64,000 nucleotides of DNA from Amylibacter sp. SFDW26 (GCF_009184395.1 NZ_WEIC01000001.1:390047-454046), one strand, 5' to 3'. Positions 25,399-35,510 are shown, numbered from the stretch's first letter. The notes: generated from the letters alone by a model not told the origin. Numbers and translations: made by a program.

Positions 25399-26424
25399 AT
25401 GTCATCAAATAAGCGTTTAGTAGGGTTAGACTTCGCGCGATTTTGCGCATTTGTTGGTATGGTGTTGGTCAATTTTCGTATTGTATTAACTCCCGAAGCC
25501 AATCAAAGCGCATTTGTGAATTTTTTTGAGGGTAAGGCGGCTGCTTTATTTGTGGTGCTTGCAGGTGTTGGATTGGGTCTGGCTTTTGCTAAAAATAAGC
25601 TTTCCTATACCGTAATATTAAAGCGTGCCGCATTCCTGATGATTTTAGGATTGTTGAACTCTTTGATCTTTCCCGCTGATATTATTCATTATTATGCAGT
25701 TTACTTTGCATTCGGATGCTGGTTCTTGCCCTTACCCAAACGTGGTTTAATATTGGCGATCATTGTTGTTGTTATGGTTTCCTTCACAGGATTACTTGCC
25801 TTGAATTACGATGTTGGATGGGACTGGAAAACATTAGAATACGAAGGGTTTTGGACGCCAGACGGCTTTATAAGAAACCTATTTTATAATGGTTGGCATC
25901 CTGTTTTCCCTTGGATCGCGTTTTTGCTTTACGGAATGTGGTTGTCGAAAATTGATATAGTGACGCATGCGCAAAATCTGGCTGTTTATGGTTTCGTTAT
26001 ATGTGCAGTCTTAATCGTGATTTCTGGGTTCATTTCACCTATTTTAAACGAAATTGAGACTGATCTAGGTCTTTTAACAGGTGTTGTCCCAGTTCCGCCT
26101 ACACCCTTTTATGTTGGTGTTGGCATAAGTGGAGCAACGGTTGCGATCGGTATTTGTGAACTTTTATTTAAACTTGATTGGATGAAACCACTGTTGCGTT
26201 TGATGAGCAAAGCGGGGCGGATCAGCCTAACGCTTTATATTGCGCATATCGTGATTGGTATGGGGATGTTTGAAGAGTTGGGATGGATTGGTGCTTTGAC
26301 TGAAAATCAATCTATCATTGCAAGTTTGGTTTTTTGTGTCCTATCAATGCTTTTCGCCACTTTATGGATGCGGATGCATAAGGCGGGACCGCTAGAGTTA
26401 TTGATGCGAAAAATCGCAGGGTAG
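25399..26424 (+). CDS. DUF418/heparan-acetyltransferase-like membrane protein
   Basis: The 341-residue protein has about nine hydrophobic segments and opens with KRLVGLDFARFCAFVGMVLVN. The Arg-x-x-x-x-Asp-x-x-R motif in helix 1 is typical of DUF418/DUF1624 membrane acyltransferase-like proteins. The C-terminal GRISLTLYIAHIVIG segment is also typical. An acyl-transfer function is possible but not shown. It is convergent with the GDPD gene across a shared hairpin. Confidence 0.75.
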   Translation: MSSNKRLVGLDFARFCAFVGMVLVNFRIVLTPEANQSAFVNFFEGKAAALFVVLAGVGLGLAFAKNKLSYTVILKRAAFLMILGLLNSLIFPADIIHYYAVYFAFGCWFLPLPKRGLILAIIVVVMVSFTGLLALNYDVGWDWKTLEYEGFWTPDGFIRNLFYNGWHPVFPWIAFLLYGMWLSKIDIVTHAQNLAVYGFVICAVLIVISGFISPILNEIETDLGLLTGVVPVPPTPFYVGVGISGATVAIGICELLFKLDWMKPLLRLMSKAGRISLTLYIAHIVIGMGMFEELGWIGALTENQSIIASLVFCVLSMLFATLWMRMHKAGPLELLMRKIAG

Positions 26425-26451
26425 AAGCCCCCCATTCATATGGAGGCTTCT
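26423..26451. terminator. hairpin between convergent genes
   Basis: AGAAGCC...CCAT (26423-26434) pairs with ATGG-GGCTTCT (26439-26451) with one bulge. It lies between the DUF418-like gene and the GDPD gene. A U-run is missing on both strands, so intrinsic termination is likely weak. Confidence 0.45.
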
Positions 26452-26461
26452 GCTTTACATT

Positions 26462-27670
26462 TTAGCTTTGCGAGCCAATGCCCATGCAATTTGCATAGTA
26501 TGTTGTTGTTGCTGGCCAATCAGAGAACATGCCTTTGATGCCAACCTCTTGTGCAAGCACATCCAACAACTCGAAATACATCGCATCGTTATTTGTGGCT
26601 TCTTTGATCGTTTGGAAATACCAACCGCCGCCGTCTGCCAATGGGCCAGAGCGTTCCAATGTCCATGTAATCAGGTTCAGACCAGCAGCATTTGCTTCTT
26701 TTGCATATGTGCTTGGAACTATTTTATCATTTTCCAATGCAACCAAAGCCCACATTGGTGGTGCGATATAATTCACACCCATTGCTTTTAGATCAGACAT
26801 CTTATGTACCCAAGTTTCAGGTTTCTGTGGCGACCAACCTTCGATGTCATAACTGTCGTCCAAGTAAACCGCCTGTTTGCCGAATTCTGGTTCGTTTTCA
26901 ATCCAGTATAGAACGTCTTCAAGGTTAAACGACTGTGCCCAAACATCTGATGCAGGCACGCCAGCGGCTTTGTATTCATCGATCATTTTTTGCGCGTAAT
27001 CATCTTGTGAAAACCCATCGAATGGCATTTCAACAGACGGTGTTTTCAATTCTGGTGTGAACTTAACGCCAAGCTTTTTGAAGTGTTCGATTGTTTCGGC
27101 ATGTGTCATCACAGTGCCTTTGGTTGCATAAAGGTCTGTGCGCCAGTTAGCGGTTGCATTCAGAAATGCATCCAATGTCTTTGCATCACTGTCAGAAGCG
27201 TCCATTTTACCGTTTAGTGTTTTAAACTCTGCCAATGTGATGTCAGATGCACGACATTCTGCAGATGCAGGTGTGTCACCATTTGCTGGGCTAAAGCCAG
27301 CCGTACACTTAGGAGCCAGATCTGTTGCAAGGATATTCGTTGTTGTGTGCAAGTCGTTTTGTGCATGACGACACACCAGCTCTTTGTCAGCAGTGAAGGT
27401 TACATCACACTCCACAATACCAGCGCCCATTGTTGCAGCAGCATTATAAGATTCTTTTGTATGCTCTGGGAACATCATTGCTGCACCACGGTGGCCGATT
27501 GAAAAATCATTCTTTTGGAATGTCATGTCAGCACATGAAGCCAGTTTCTGTTTTAATGGGCCGTCCTGCATTTGATCGATCAAATAAGCGGGGCGTGGGC
27601 CAAGCTGAACTGTACCTGCAACCGCAGCGGCTGGGATCAGTGTTGTCAGTAATAGAGATAAACGCAGCAT
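26462..27670 (-). CDS. glpQ: glycerophosphodiester phosphodiesterase, periplasmic
   Basis: The 402-residue protein has a signal peptide (residues 1-18, cut near AVAG) and a GDPD TIM-barrel. The catalytic His and metal ligands are in [16 protein letters not shown] and the Glu-Asp pair in [20 protein letters not shown]. It hydrolyses glycerophosphodiesters to glycerol 3-phosphate. At 402 residues it is longer than the typical GlpQ, with insertions around residues 120-180. AGGAG precedes the ATG. Whether it is under phosphate control is not evident; I see no clear Pho box. Confidence 0.9.
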   Translation of the reverse strand: MLRLSLLLTTLIPAAAVAGTVQLGPRPAYLIDQMQDGPLKQKLASCADMTFQKNDFSIGHRGAAMMFPEHTKESYNAAATMGAGIVECDVTFTADKELVCRHAQNDLHTTTNILATDLAPKCTAGFSPANGDTPASAECRASDITLAEFKTLNGKMDASDSDAKTLDAFLNATANWRTDLYATKGTVMTHAETIEHFKKLGVKFTPELKTPSVEMPFDGFSQDDYAQKMIDEYKAAGVPASDVWAQSFNLEDVLYWIENEPEFGKQAVYLDDSYDIEGWSPQKPETWVHKMSDLKAMGVNYIAPPMWALVALENDKIVPSTYAKEANAAGLNLITWTLERSGPLADGGGWYFQTIKEATNNDAMYFELLDVLAQEVGIKGMFSDWPATTTYYANCMGIGSQS

Positions 27671-27759
27671 AATTTTCTCCTAGATTTGCTTTGCTCCAGC
27701 AACCCTAGGATTAGTTTATGACAATTGTGATTATGTTATGTGACGCTTTAATAAAATCT

Positions 27760-28122
27760 TTACATAAAGCCCAATTCAAGGCGGGCTTCGTCAGACATCA
27801 TATCCATGCCCCACTGTGGTTCCCAGATCAGGTGAACTGAAACAGATTGTACACCTGGCAATGGTTCAACAGCTTCTTCGACCCAACCTGGCATTTCACC
27901 AGCCACTGGGCAGCCAGGTGCTGTAAGGCTCATCAGGATATTCACAACACCTTCATCGCTGATTTCGATTGTATAAATCAGACCCAAATCAAAGATGTTT
28001 ACAGGGATCTCGGGATCATGCACCGTGCGACATGCTTCGCAGATGGTATCGTATAAAGGGTGTTCCGTTGTCGAAGGTTTGATCAACGGTGTACCTTCCA
28101 TGGGTGCGTCTTCAGCGGACAT
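27760..28122 (-). CDS. sufT: SufT-like / MIP18 family (DUF59) Fe-S assembly protein
   Basis: The 120-residue protein has the DUF59 core TVHDPEIPVNIFDLGLIY and the conserved Cys segment LTAPGCPVAGEMPGW. It ends in WEPQWGMDMMSDEARLELGF as in SufT proteins. SufT participates in Fe-S cluster maturation. The start at 28122 gives MSAEDAP; a longer upstream reading frame would run into the divergent tgt gene. No suf operon is present in the window. Confidence 0.88.
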   Translation of the reverse strand: MSAEDAPMEGTPLIKPSTTEHPLYDTICEACRTVHDPEIPVNIFDLGLIYTIEISDEGVVNILMSLTAPGCPVAGEMPGWVEEAVEPLPGVQSVSVHLIWEPQWGMDMMSDEARLELGFM

Positions 28123-28195
28123 AATTTGTAATCTCTCTTGGAATTCCTGACTAAACATATAAGAAAAGATTTCAGAAACGTCCAGTGAGATTAAT

Positions 28196-29326
28196 ATGAC
28201 AAAACGCTTTGATTTTGAACTGCTTAACACAGATGGCATGGCGAGACGGGGAATCGTTAAGACGCCAAAGGGTGATATTCAGACACCTGCGTTCATGCCT
28301 GTGGGCACAGCAGCGACGGTAAAAGCGATGATGCCTGAAAGCGTTGCAGCGACAGGTGCAGAGATATTACTGGGCAATACCTATCATCTGATGCTGCGTC
28401 CAGGGGCGGAACGTGTTCATAATTTGGGTGGTCTGCATAAGTTCATGAATTGGGATAAACCAATTTTGACAGATTCGGGTGGATTTCAAGTGATGAGCTT
28501 GGCGGATTTGCGCAAATTAACCGAAGAGGGCGTAAAGTTTCGCAGCCATGTAGATGGATCGGAACATAACTTGACGCCAGAACGGTCTATGGAGATACAA
28601 AGATTGCTGGGCTCTGATATCGTTATGGCGTTTGATGAGTGTACACCGTACCCAGCGACAGAAAAACAAGCGCGTGAGAGCATGGAATTGTCTATGCGTT
28701 GGGCACAACGATCCCGCGATGCGTTTGGTGATCGCCCAGGATATGCGCTGTTTGGCATCCAACAAGGTAGCACATTCCAAGATATGCGAGCCGAAAGTGC
28801 GGAAGCTTTGCAAAAAGTTGATTTCGATGGGTATGCCATTGGTGGTTTGGCTGTGGGTGAGGGGCAGGAAATGATGTTTGATGTCCTAAATTACGCCCCA
28901 CAACAGTTACCAACGGATAAACCACGGTATTTGATGGGCGTGGGCAAACCAGACGACTTGGTGGGGGCTGTTCAACGTGGTGTAGACATGTTTGATTGCG
29001 TGTTACCTTCGCGTTCTGGCCGCACAGGGCAGGGGTTAACGCGTATGGGTGCCATTAACCTAAAGAATGCGCGACACAAAGATGATCCGCGTCCATTGGA
29101 TGAAAAATGCACATGTCCGTGCTGTACAAAATATTCACGTGCGTATTTGCATCATACGATCAAATGCCATGAGATTATCGGCTCAATGTTGCTGACGTGG
29201 CATAACTTACATTATTATCAAGAGCTTATGGCGGGGATGCGTGAAGCCATTTCTAATAATGCATTGGAAAAATTTGTGAAAACCTTCCATGCAATGCGTG
29301 AACAAGGCGATATTGAGCCAATTTAA
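28196..29326 (+). CDS. tgt: queuine tRNA-ribosyltransferase
   Basis: The 376-residue enzyme exchanges G34 of GUN-anticodon tRNAs for preQ1. The catalytic Asp is in [12 protein letters not shown], substrate contacts in [11 protein letters not shown], and the second Asp in [13 protein letters not shown]. The zinc site is [16 protein letters not shown] with a later Cys-His (KCHE). It is divergent from the sufT-like gene, with 73 bp between starts. The tRNA-Asp(GTC) at 35.5 kb is one of its substrate types. Confidence 0.98.
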   Translation: MTKRFDFELLNTDGMARRGIVKTPKGDIQTPAFMPVGTAATVKAMMPESVAATGAEILLGNTYHLMLRPGAERVHNLGGLHKFMNWDKPILTDSGGFQVMSLADLRKLTEEGVKFRSHVDGSEHNLTPERSMEIQRLLGSDIVMAFDECTPYPATEKQARESMELSMRWAQRSRDAFGDRPGYALFGIQQGSTFQDMRAESAEALQKVDFDGYAIGGLAVGEGQEMMFDVLNYAPQQLPTDKPRYLMGVGKPDDLVGAVQRGVDMFDCVLPSRSGRTGQGLTRMGAINLKNARHKDDPRPLDEKCTCPCCTKYSRAYLHHTIKCHEIIGSMLLTWHNLHYYQELMAGMREAISNNALEKFVKTFHAMREQGDIEPI

Positions 29327-29527
29327 TGCAGATTGGGTTGTGTAACCCCTTATCTACTCTTGCGACTCTTACTGGAAACGTTCACAATCGATGCCATAAA
29401 GATGAGCGGTGTAAGGATTGACTTACCCATAAAAAACACCAAATAAAGCTCACACCAATTGGAGAAACACGGGCGTTGCTGGGAAAACTGGGGCGCAAAG
29501 GTTTCTTGCTAAAACAAAGGAAACAGT

Positions 29528-31939
29528 ATGTCAGACGCGAGCAGCGTATCTTATCCAGTCCTTCCACTGCGTGATATTGTGGTTTTTCCACATATGATCG
29601 TACCGCTTTTTGTAGGCCGCGAAAAATCAGTGCGCGCCCTAGAAGCCGTTATGGACGACAATAAAGAAATTCTATTGTCCAGCCAGATTGACCCATCAGA
29701 AGATGAGCCAACAGAAGAAACAATCTACCCATCAGGTGTTTTGGCCAGCGTTCTACAGCTGCTGAAATTGCCAGACGGCACTGTAAAAGTGTTGGTAGAG
29801 GGTTTGCGCCGTGTTCAAATCACTGAATACATGGACAATCCTGATTATTTCGAAGCTTCTGCAGATTTCTTAGAAGAAACAGCAAATGATCCAGCCGCGA
29901 TTGAAGCGCTAAGCCGTTCTGTATCTAAAGAATTCGAGCGTTATGCGAAGCTAAATAAATCGATCCCAGAAGAAGCGCTAACCGCTGTTGCCAAAACAGA
30001 TGGTGCTGACAAACTTGCCGATACAGTTGCAGGTCACTTGTCTATTCGTGTGGATCAAAAACAAGAATTGCTTGAAACACTTGATCTGTCAGAACGTTTG
30101 GAAAAAATCTTTGGCTTGATGCAGGGCGAAATGTCTGTGCTGAAGGTCGAGAAAAAGATTAAGTCACGCGTGAAGAACCAGATGGAACGCACGCAGCGCG
30201 AATATTATCTGAACGAACAAATGAAAGCGATCCAACAAGAGTTGGGTGATGGTGAGCAAGGTGGTGGTGATGAACTTGCTGAACTAGAGCAACAGATCAA
30301 CAACACGAAGTTTTCCAAAGAGGCTAAGGAAAAAGCATTGGGTGAGTTGAAAAAACTGCGCCAAATGTCCCCTATGTCTGCGGAAGCAACAGTTGTGCGC
30401 AACTATCTGGACTGGATGTTGTCTATTCCTTGGGGCGTTAAATCCCGTGTGAAAAAAGACCTTGGTCGTGCTGAACAAATTCTTGACGCAGATCATTATG
30501 GTTTGGAAAAAGTCAAAGAACGCATTGTTGAATATCTAGCGGTACAAAAACGATCTGCGAAATTGAAAGGCCCAATCCTATGCCTTGTTGGTCCTCCAGG
30601 CGTTGGTAAAACCTCGCTTGGTAAGTCTGTTGCGAAAGCAACTGGTCGTGAATTTATTCGCGTGTCCCTTGGTGGTGTACGTGATGAAAGCGAAATTCGC
30701 GGTCACCGTCGAACTTATATCGGTTCTATGCCAGGTAAAATCATCCAAGCGATGAAAAAAGCGAAAACGACAAACCCGCTGATTTTGTTGGATGAAATCG
30801 ACAAAATGGGCCAAGATTTCCGTGGTGACCCTGCCAGTGCTATGCTTGAGGTTCTGGACCCAGAGCAAAACGGCACGTTCTCGGATCACTATATGGAAGT
30901 TGAATACGACCTGTCTAATGTGATGTTCCTAACAACGGCGAACTCTTACAACATGCCGGGCCCATTGCTGGATCGCATGGAAATTATCAGCTTGTCTGGA
31001 TATACAGAACAAGAGAAGTTAGAGATTGCCAAACGTCACTTGTTATCTAAGCAATTGAAAAATCACGGCCTCCGTGATGGCGAACTGGTCCTTGATGACG
31101 ATGCATTACTTGAAATGGTACGTGTTTATACGCGTGAAGCGGGTGTTCGTAATTTGGAACGTGAGCTTGCTAAGCTTTGCAGGAAAGCAATTACTGAGAT
31201 TGTTAAAGGCAAGGCAAAAACAGTTCATGTTACGGCGGATAATGTCGACGATTATTTGGGTGTGAAACGTTTTAAATATGGCCTTGCCGAAGAAACAGAC
31301 CAAGTTGGTGTTGTAACGGGCCTTGCCTATACATCTGTTGGCGGTGAATTGCTGTCTATTGAGGCACTGAAATTGCCAGGTAAAGGTCGCATGAAAACGA
31401 CCGGTAAGTTGGGCGATGTAATGAAGGAAAGCATCGATGCTGCATCTTCATTTGTACGTTCGATTAGCCCTGAGATTGGTGTGAAACCTCCGCAGTTTGA
31501 AAAGATCGACATTCACGTACACGTTCCAGAAGGAGCGACCCCAAAAGATGGTCCGTCTGCGGGTGTTGGTATGGTGACATCAATCGTATCTGTTTTAACG
31601 GGTATCGCTGTGCGTAAAGATATTGCAATGACAGGTGAAGTTACCTTGCGTGGTCATGTGCTACCTATTGGCGGCTTGAAAGAGAAGCTTTTGGCGGCAT
31701 TGCGTGGCGGTATCAAAACTGTATTGATCCCACGTGACAATGAAAAAGATCTGCAAGATATTCCGGATATTGTTAAAGATGGTATGGAAATTATCCCTGT
31801 AGATGTTGTTGCGGATGTATTGAAGCATGCATTGGTTGCAACACCAGAGTCGATTGAATGGGATGAAGCGGCAGAAGAAGCCGCCGCAACTGCACTTGCA
31901 GCTGAAAAAAATGCGACAAATCCAACAATCGCACACTAA
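29528..31939 (+). CDS. lon: ATP-dependent protease Lon
   Basis: The 803-residue protease has the N-terminal LON substrate-binding domain (residues 8-200, opening YPVLPLRDIVVFPHMIVPLF), an AAA+ domain with Walker A GPPGVGKTS and Walker B LILLDEIDKM, and the proteolytic domain with the Ser in PKDGPSAGVGM and a Lys about 43 residues later. AAGGAAACA lies upstream of the ATG. The 200-bp upstream region may hold a stress promoter but I see no unambiguous sigma-32 site. A terminator follows. Confidence 0.98.
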   Translation: MSDASSVSYPVLPLRDIVVFPHMIVPLFVGREKSVRALEAVMDDNKEILLSSQIDPSEDEPTEETIYPSGVLASVLQLLKLPDGTVKVLVEGLRRVQITEYMDNPDYFEASADFLEETANDPAAIEALSRSVSKEFERYAKLNKSIPEEALTAVAKTDGADKLADTVAGHLSIRVDQKQELLETLDLSERLEKIFGLMQGEMSVLKVEKKIKSRVKNQMERTQREYYLNEQMKAIQQELGDGEQGGGDELAELEQQINNTKFSKEAKEKALGELKKLRQMSPMSAEATVVRNYLDWMLSIPWGVKSRVKKDLGRAEQILDADHYGLEKVKERIVEYLAVQKRSAKLKGPILCLVGPPGVGKTSLGKSVAKATGREFIRVSLGGVRDESEIRGHRRTYIGSMPGKIIQAMKKAKTTNPLILLDEIDKMGQDFRGDPASAMLEVLDPEQNGTFSDHYMEVEYDLSNVMFLTTANSYNMPGPLLDRMEIISLSGYTEQEKLEIAKRHLLSKQLKNHGLRDGELVLDDDALLEMVRVYTREAGVRNLERELAKLCRKAITEIVKGKAKTVHVTADNVDDYLGVKRFKYGLAEETDQVGVVTGLAYTSVGGELLSIEALKLPGKGRMKTTGKLGDVMKESIDAASSFVRSISPEIGVKPPQFEKIDIHVHVPEGATPKDGPSAGVGMVTSIVSVLTGIAVRKDIAMTGEVTLRGHVLPIGGLKEKLLAALRGGIKTVLIPRDNEKDLQDIPDIVKDGMEIIPVDVVADVLKHALVATPESIEWDEAAEEAAATALAAEKNATNPTIAH

Positions 31940-31963
31940 ATATAGATTAAAATCTTAAAAATA

Positions 31964-31998
31964 ACGCTACCAGTTGATAAAATTGGTGGCGTTTTTTT
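31964..31998 (+). terminator. intrinsic terminator of lon
   Basis: ACGCTACCA (31964-31972) and TGGTGGCGT (31984-31992) form a 9-bp stem with one G-T pair. Seven Ts follow (31992-31998). Confidence 0.88.
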
Positions 31999-32047
31999 AT
32001 GTTTGCGATTAGCATAAAGCCATAAAATAATAAAAGTGGGGCAAACA

Positions 32048-32428
32048 ATGGCTACGGCAACAAAGAAATCTAAGACAACAAAAGCTGCAGAAAAAGCGAA
32101 AGCTGAAGTTGTTGAAGTAGAAGAAACAGCGACAGATACAGAAGAAGTATCTGATGAACCTGTAAAAGTAATTGATCCAAATATGATCAAGAAAAAAGAC
32201 ATCTATGATCATGTAACAGTATCGACTGGCCTACGTAAACGCGATGTTCGCGAAGCAGTAGACAGTCTTTTGGAATATCTAAACAAATGTTTGGCTGAAG
32301 GTAAAACTGTTCAGATTCCACCATTGGGTAAAATCCGTTCAATAGAACGTGGATCTGGTGAAAATACAAAGCTGCATTATAAGCTGAATCTAAAAAATAA
32401 TGATGATGCTGAAAAAAAAGCAAGTTAA
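32048..32428 (+). CDS. HU/IHF-family DNA-binding protein with extended N-terminus
   Basis: The 126-residue protein has an N-terminal Lys-then-Glu-rich extension (residues 1-45) and an HU-like dimerisation core from KKKDIYDHVTVSTGLRKRDV to the C-terminus. The usual beta-arm with its intercalating Pro (RNPxTG) is shortened to SIERGSGENTKLHYKLNLK. It probably binds DNA differently from canonical HU. The ATG at 32048 gives MATATKKSK; an earlier start adds four residues. It lies between the lon terminator and tRNA-Val. Confidence 0.75.
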   Translation: MATATKKSKTTKAAEKAKAEVVEVEETATDTEEVSDEPVKVIDPNMIKKKDIYDHVTVSTGLRKRDVREAVDSLLEYLNKCLAEGKTVQIPPLGKIRSIERGSGENTKLHYKLNLKNNDDAEKKAS

Positions 32429-32441
32429 GTGAAAATGGCTC

Positions 32442-32470
32442 TTGAAGCCTCTGCAAACTCTCTCTAAAAG
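32442..32470 (+). promoter_or_regulatory. promoter of tRNA-Val
   Basis: TTGAAG (32442-32447) and TAAAAG (32465-32470) are separated by 17 bp. The predicted start is about 4 nt before the mature tRNA. The tRNA-Asp promoter below has the same -10. Confidence 0.6.
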
Positions 32471-32480
32471 CCCACTCAGC

Positions 32481-32556
32481 GGGTGATTAGCTCAGTTGGT
32501 AGAGCGCTTCGTTTACACCGAAGATGTCAGGAGTTCGAGTCTCTTATCACCCACCA
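32481..32556 (+). tRNA. tRNA-Val (anticodon TAC)
   Basis: The acceptor GGGTGAT pairs with ATCACCC, followed by A and an encoded CCA. The D-arm is AGCTCAGTTGGTAGAGC and the T-arm has GTTCGAGTC. The anticodon loop TTTACAC gives anticodon TAC (valine). The length is 76 nt including CCA. Confidence 0.96.
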
Positions 32557-32562
32557 TAAAAT

Positions 32563-32584
32563 GCCGCCTAATGGGCGGCTTTTT
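32563..32584 (+). terminator. intrinsic terminator after tRNA-Val
   Basis: GCCGCC (32563-32568) and GGCGGC (32574-32579) form a GC-only stem with a 5-nt loop, followed by a run of five Ts. Confidence 0.88.
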
Positions 32585-32676
32585 GCTTTCGGCGTAAATT
32601 CTCTTATATATCCTAACGTTTCGTTTTCCATTCTGTACGACTTTCTCTATGTGGCGTGAAAAATGGAAATCGAGCA

Positions 32677-33183
32677 ATGTATCAGCGACGTACTTTTATA
32701 ACTGCCTTGGCAGCTCAGTCTCTTGTCTTGGCAACACCAGCAGTTGCGCGCGAGAAGCCGACATTGGCGTTAGAGCGTCAAAGAACTGGTGAAAAATTTC
32801 AATGTGAATTTGGGCGCCGTGGTATCAAAGATAAGGATTTGAAATCTTTAAACTGGATATTGCGCGATGTAAGTGCAGGTGAGGTTAAATTTATGGACCT
32901 TGAGCTTTATGAAGTTCTAGCACGTATTCAGGCGCAATTTTCTGGCGCGCCATTAATGATAAAGTCTGGTTATAGAACCCGTAAAACCAATTCAGCCATC
33001 CGTGGGGCTGCGCGCAAAAGTAAACACGTTGAAGGCCGCGCTGTTGATTTCACAATTAGAGGCGTGAAAACCTTTGATTTAGTAAAAGTCGCTCAAGCAA
33101 ATGGAGCAGGTGGTGTGGGGTATTACCCACGACGTGGCTTTATTCATGTTGATACAGGTCAAGAAAGGTACTGGCGCCGTTAA
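32677..33183 (+). CDS. DUF882 / YcbK-type M15 peptidase, Tat-exported
   Basis: The 168-residue protein starts MYQRRTFITALAAQSLV, a twin-arginine signal with cleavage near AVA. The mature domain has the M15/DUF882 zinc motifs SGYRTRKTN, SKHVEGRAVDF (His-x6-Asp) and GGVGYYPRRGFIHVDTG (final His). It is a likely murein endopeptidase or D,D-peptidase-like enzyme of the periplasm. The ATG at 32677 is preferred over an upstream GTG. A second DUF882 protein is at 41.8 kb. Confidence 0.88.
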   Translation: MYQRRTFITALAAQSLVLATPAVAREKPTLALERQRTGEKFQCEFGRRGIKDKDLKSLNWILRDVSAGEVKFMDLELYEVLARIQAQFSGAPLMIKSGYRTRKTNSAIRGAARKSKHVEGRAVDFTIRGVKTFDLVKVAQANGAGGVGYYPRRGFIHVDTGQERYWRR

Positions 33184-33215
33184 AAAGGCCTAAGAATAGT
33201 CTCTTAGGCCTTTTG
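33183..33215. terminator. bidirectional intrinsic terminator
   Basis: AAAAGGCCTAAGA and TCTTAGGCCTTTT form a long near-perfect stem between the convergent DUF882 gene and uraA. A-rich and T-rich flanks on both sides suit termination in both directions. Confidence 0.88.
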
Positions 33216-33225
33216 TCATGTGATA

Positions 33226-34485
33226 TTACTCAGCTGATTTAGGCAAGAATAGGTTTAGTAAAACACCCAATACGCCTGCAAGGCCAATGCCGCCCAGTGC
33301 AAAGCCGCCGCCGAATTGAATGGCAAGTCCACCGACACCAACAACCAAGATGATAGAGATGATGGACATATTGCGTGCATCAGACAGGTCATCTTTTGCT
33401 TTCATCAAAACTGACAAGCCGACTGTTGTGATAAGACCAAACATAAGGATCATAATCCCGCCCATCACAGGCATAGGGATTGTGCCCAGCAATGCACCCA
33501 ACTTACCAACAAAGGCCAAGATGATTGCGAATATGGCCGCCCATGTCATCACACCTGGGTTAAAGGCTTTGGTCAGCGTAACTGCACCAGTTACTTCTGA
33601 ATATGTCGTGTTTGGTGGGCCACCCAATAGGCCAGCAGCAGTAGTAGCAAGACCATCCCCCAGCATTGTATTTTGAATGCCAGGCTTTTCCAGATAATCC
33701 TTTTTTGTCACACCGCCGATGGCAACGATATCACCAAAGTGTTCGATTGCAGGCGCAATGGCAACTGGTAGGATGTATAGAATGGCCGCAAGTTGGAATT
33801 CTGGTGCTACGAATGCCGGAACCGCGAACCAAGGCGCGCTGCCAACATTACCGAAGTTCACCAGACCTGTTCCCATAAGCGGGCCAATGATGAGTGATGC
33901 AATGTATCCCACAACAATACCAACGATAATTGGCACGATTTTCATCATACCTTTACCAAGGATAGCGGTTAATACAGTGGCTGCTAATGTAATAGCGGCA
34001 ATGACCAGTGATGTTGATTTTGGAAAGATTTGATCTGTTCCTGCAACACCAGACGCCATGTTAATTGCAATAGGGGCCAAAGATAGACCAATTACCATGA
34101 TCACAGGTCCAACAACCACGGGCGGCAATAGACGATGTATGAAACCACTGCCAAAAGCACGTACAGCAAAGCTGATGGCGACGTAAAAAAGTCCAGCAAA
34201 GGCTAAGCCTCCTGTTGTGGCTGCCATACCCCATGTTTGCACGCCGTATATTATGGGTGCGATAAAAGCAAAGGATGATGCCAGAAATACGGGTACTTGG
34301 CCTTTGGTGACAAGTTGAAACACTAGCGTGCCCAAACCCGCTGTGAATAGGGCCACATTCGGATCAAGCCCTGTAAGAATTGGCACCAACACCAAAGCAC
34401 CAAAGGCCACAAAGAGCATTTGTGCACCTACGACGGCATTTTCTGGACCAAATGAATAGTCTGTATTTTGAGCTGAATGACTCAT
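33226..34485 (-). CDS. uraA: uracil/xanthine permease (NCS2 family)
   Basis: The 419-residue membrane protein has about 12-14 helices and NCS2 motifs: QMLFVAFGALVLVPILTG at the N-terminus, PVAIAPAIEHFGDIVAIGG with the substrate-site Glu, and GLLGGPPNTTYSEVTGAV. These point to a proton-linked uracil permease. The ATG at 34485 has an excellent AAGGAGGG; the frame extends nine residues further upstream without support. It follows upp on the same strand, so import and salvage of uracil are linked. Confidence 0.92.
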   Translation of the reverse strand: MSHSAQNTDYSFGPENAVVGAQMLFVAFGALVLVPILTGLDPNVALFTAGLGTLVFQLVTKGQVPVFLASSFAFIAPIIYGVQTWGMAATTGGLAFAGLFYVAISFAVRAFGSGFIHRLLPPVVVGPVIMVIGLSLAPIAINMASGVAGTDQIFPKSTSLVIAAITLAATVLTAILGKGMMKIVPIIVGIVVGYIASLIIGPLMGTGLVNFGNVGSAPWFAVPAFVAPEFQLAAILYILPVAIAPAIEHFGDIVAIGGVTKKDYLEKPGIQNTMLGDGLATTAAGLLGGPPNTTYSEVTGAVTLTKAFNPGVMTWAAIFAIILAFVGKLGALLGTIPMPVMGGIMILMFGLITTVGLSVLMKAKDDLSDARNMSIISIILVVGVGGLAIQFGGGFALGGIGLAGVLGVLLNLFLPKSAE

Positions 34486-34659
34486 TTTCCCTCCTTCTTG
34501 GCTTTGCGCCAATGGATTATAGTTGTGCGTTTTTATCGTTGGATTTTATTACCGACCTCAAATCGCACTCTCGTTTAGTGGAGGCGATCAATCGAGGAAA
34601 GCATTGCCTCAAACGATGCGAAAATCAAGAAATATATACTATATTTATGCGCCCGTTAC

Positions 34660-35292
34660 TTACTGCGTACCAAATATACGATCGCCAGCATCCCCAAGGC
34701 CTGGCATAATGTACCCATTCTCGTTCAAACAATCATCAAGTGATGCTGTTACAATAGGCACATCTGGATGTGCGGCTTTCATACGTGCCACGCCTTCTGG
34801 GGCTGCTAATAAGCATAAGAAGACGATGTTTTTTGCGCCTGCTTCTTTCAACATATCAATTGCAGCCGCCGAAGAGTTACCCGTAGCCAACATTGGATCC
34901 ACAGCAATCACCAAACGTTTGTCGATTTCTGAAGGCACTTTGAAATAGTATTTTACGGGTTTTAACGTTTCCTCGTCACGGTACAACCCAACAAAACCAA
35001 CACGTGCTGATGGAATCAAATCCAACATTCCGTCCAACAGACCATTCCCGGCGCGCAGGATGGAAACCAGTGCCAATTTTTTACCTTCAACAGTTGGTGC
35101 ATCTATCGTCAGCATTGGTGTATCGATAGATTTCGTCGTAAGCGGCAAATCACGTGTTACTTCATAGGCTAGCAGATGGCTGATTTCGCGCAGCAATTGG
35201 CGAAACTGATTTGATGGCGTAGTTTTGTCCCGCATGATCGTTAACTTATGTTGGATAAGAGGGTGATCAACGACGGTAAGATGCTTAGTCAT
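34660..35292 (-). CDS. upp: uracil phosphoribosyltransferase
   Basis: The 210-residue enzyme makes UMP from uracil and PRPP. It has the conserved [16 protein letters not shown], the PRPP-binding loop [16 protein letters not shown], and the uracil-binding C-terminus [17 protein letters not shown]. The start at 35292 gives [11 protein letters not shown]; an upstream frame adds 24 unlike residues. It is upstream of uraA, with a 174-bp gap that could hold an internal signal. Confidence 0.96.
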   Translation of the reverse strand: MTKHLTVVDHPLIQHKLTIMRDKTTPSNQFRQLLREISHLLAYEVTRDLPLTTKSIDTPMLTIDAPTVEGKKLALVSILRAGNGLLDGMLDLIPSARVGFVGLYRDEETLKPVKYYFKVPSEIDKRLVIAVDPMLATGNSSAAAIDMLKEAGAKNIVFLCLLAAPEGVARMKAAHPDVPIVTASLDDCLNENGYIMPGLGDAGDRIFGTQ

Positions 35293-35436
35293 AAGGGGCA
35301 CTTTCGGTTTTGTGGCATGACGTAGCCTAACCAAGTAAAATACAGGCTGTCCAGTACGAACCAAAACTGTTTTCGAGGGGAATTCAATCTGTGAAAATAT
35401 TTTTTACAGAAATGTCATTTTGTCGTGCGAACGTGC

Positions 35437-35465
35437 TTGACGCACCAGATGTTAAACCCTAAAAG
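35437..35465 (+). promoter_or_regulatory. promoter of tRNA-Asp
   Basis: TTGACG (35437-35442) and TAAAAG (35460-35465) are separated by 17 bp. Initiation is predicted near 35472, about 40 nt before the mature tRNA. Confidence 0.65.
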
Positions 35466-35510
35466 CCACCTCACAGCAAACAGCTCGTCTGGATGTTGTA
35501 ACGGAAAAGC

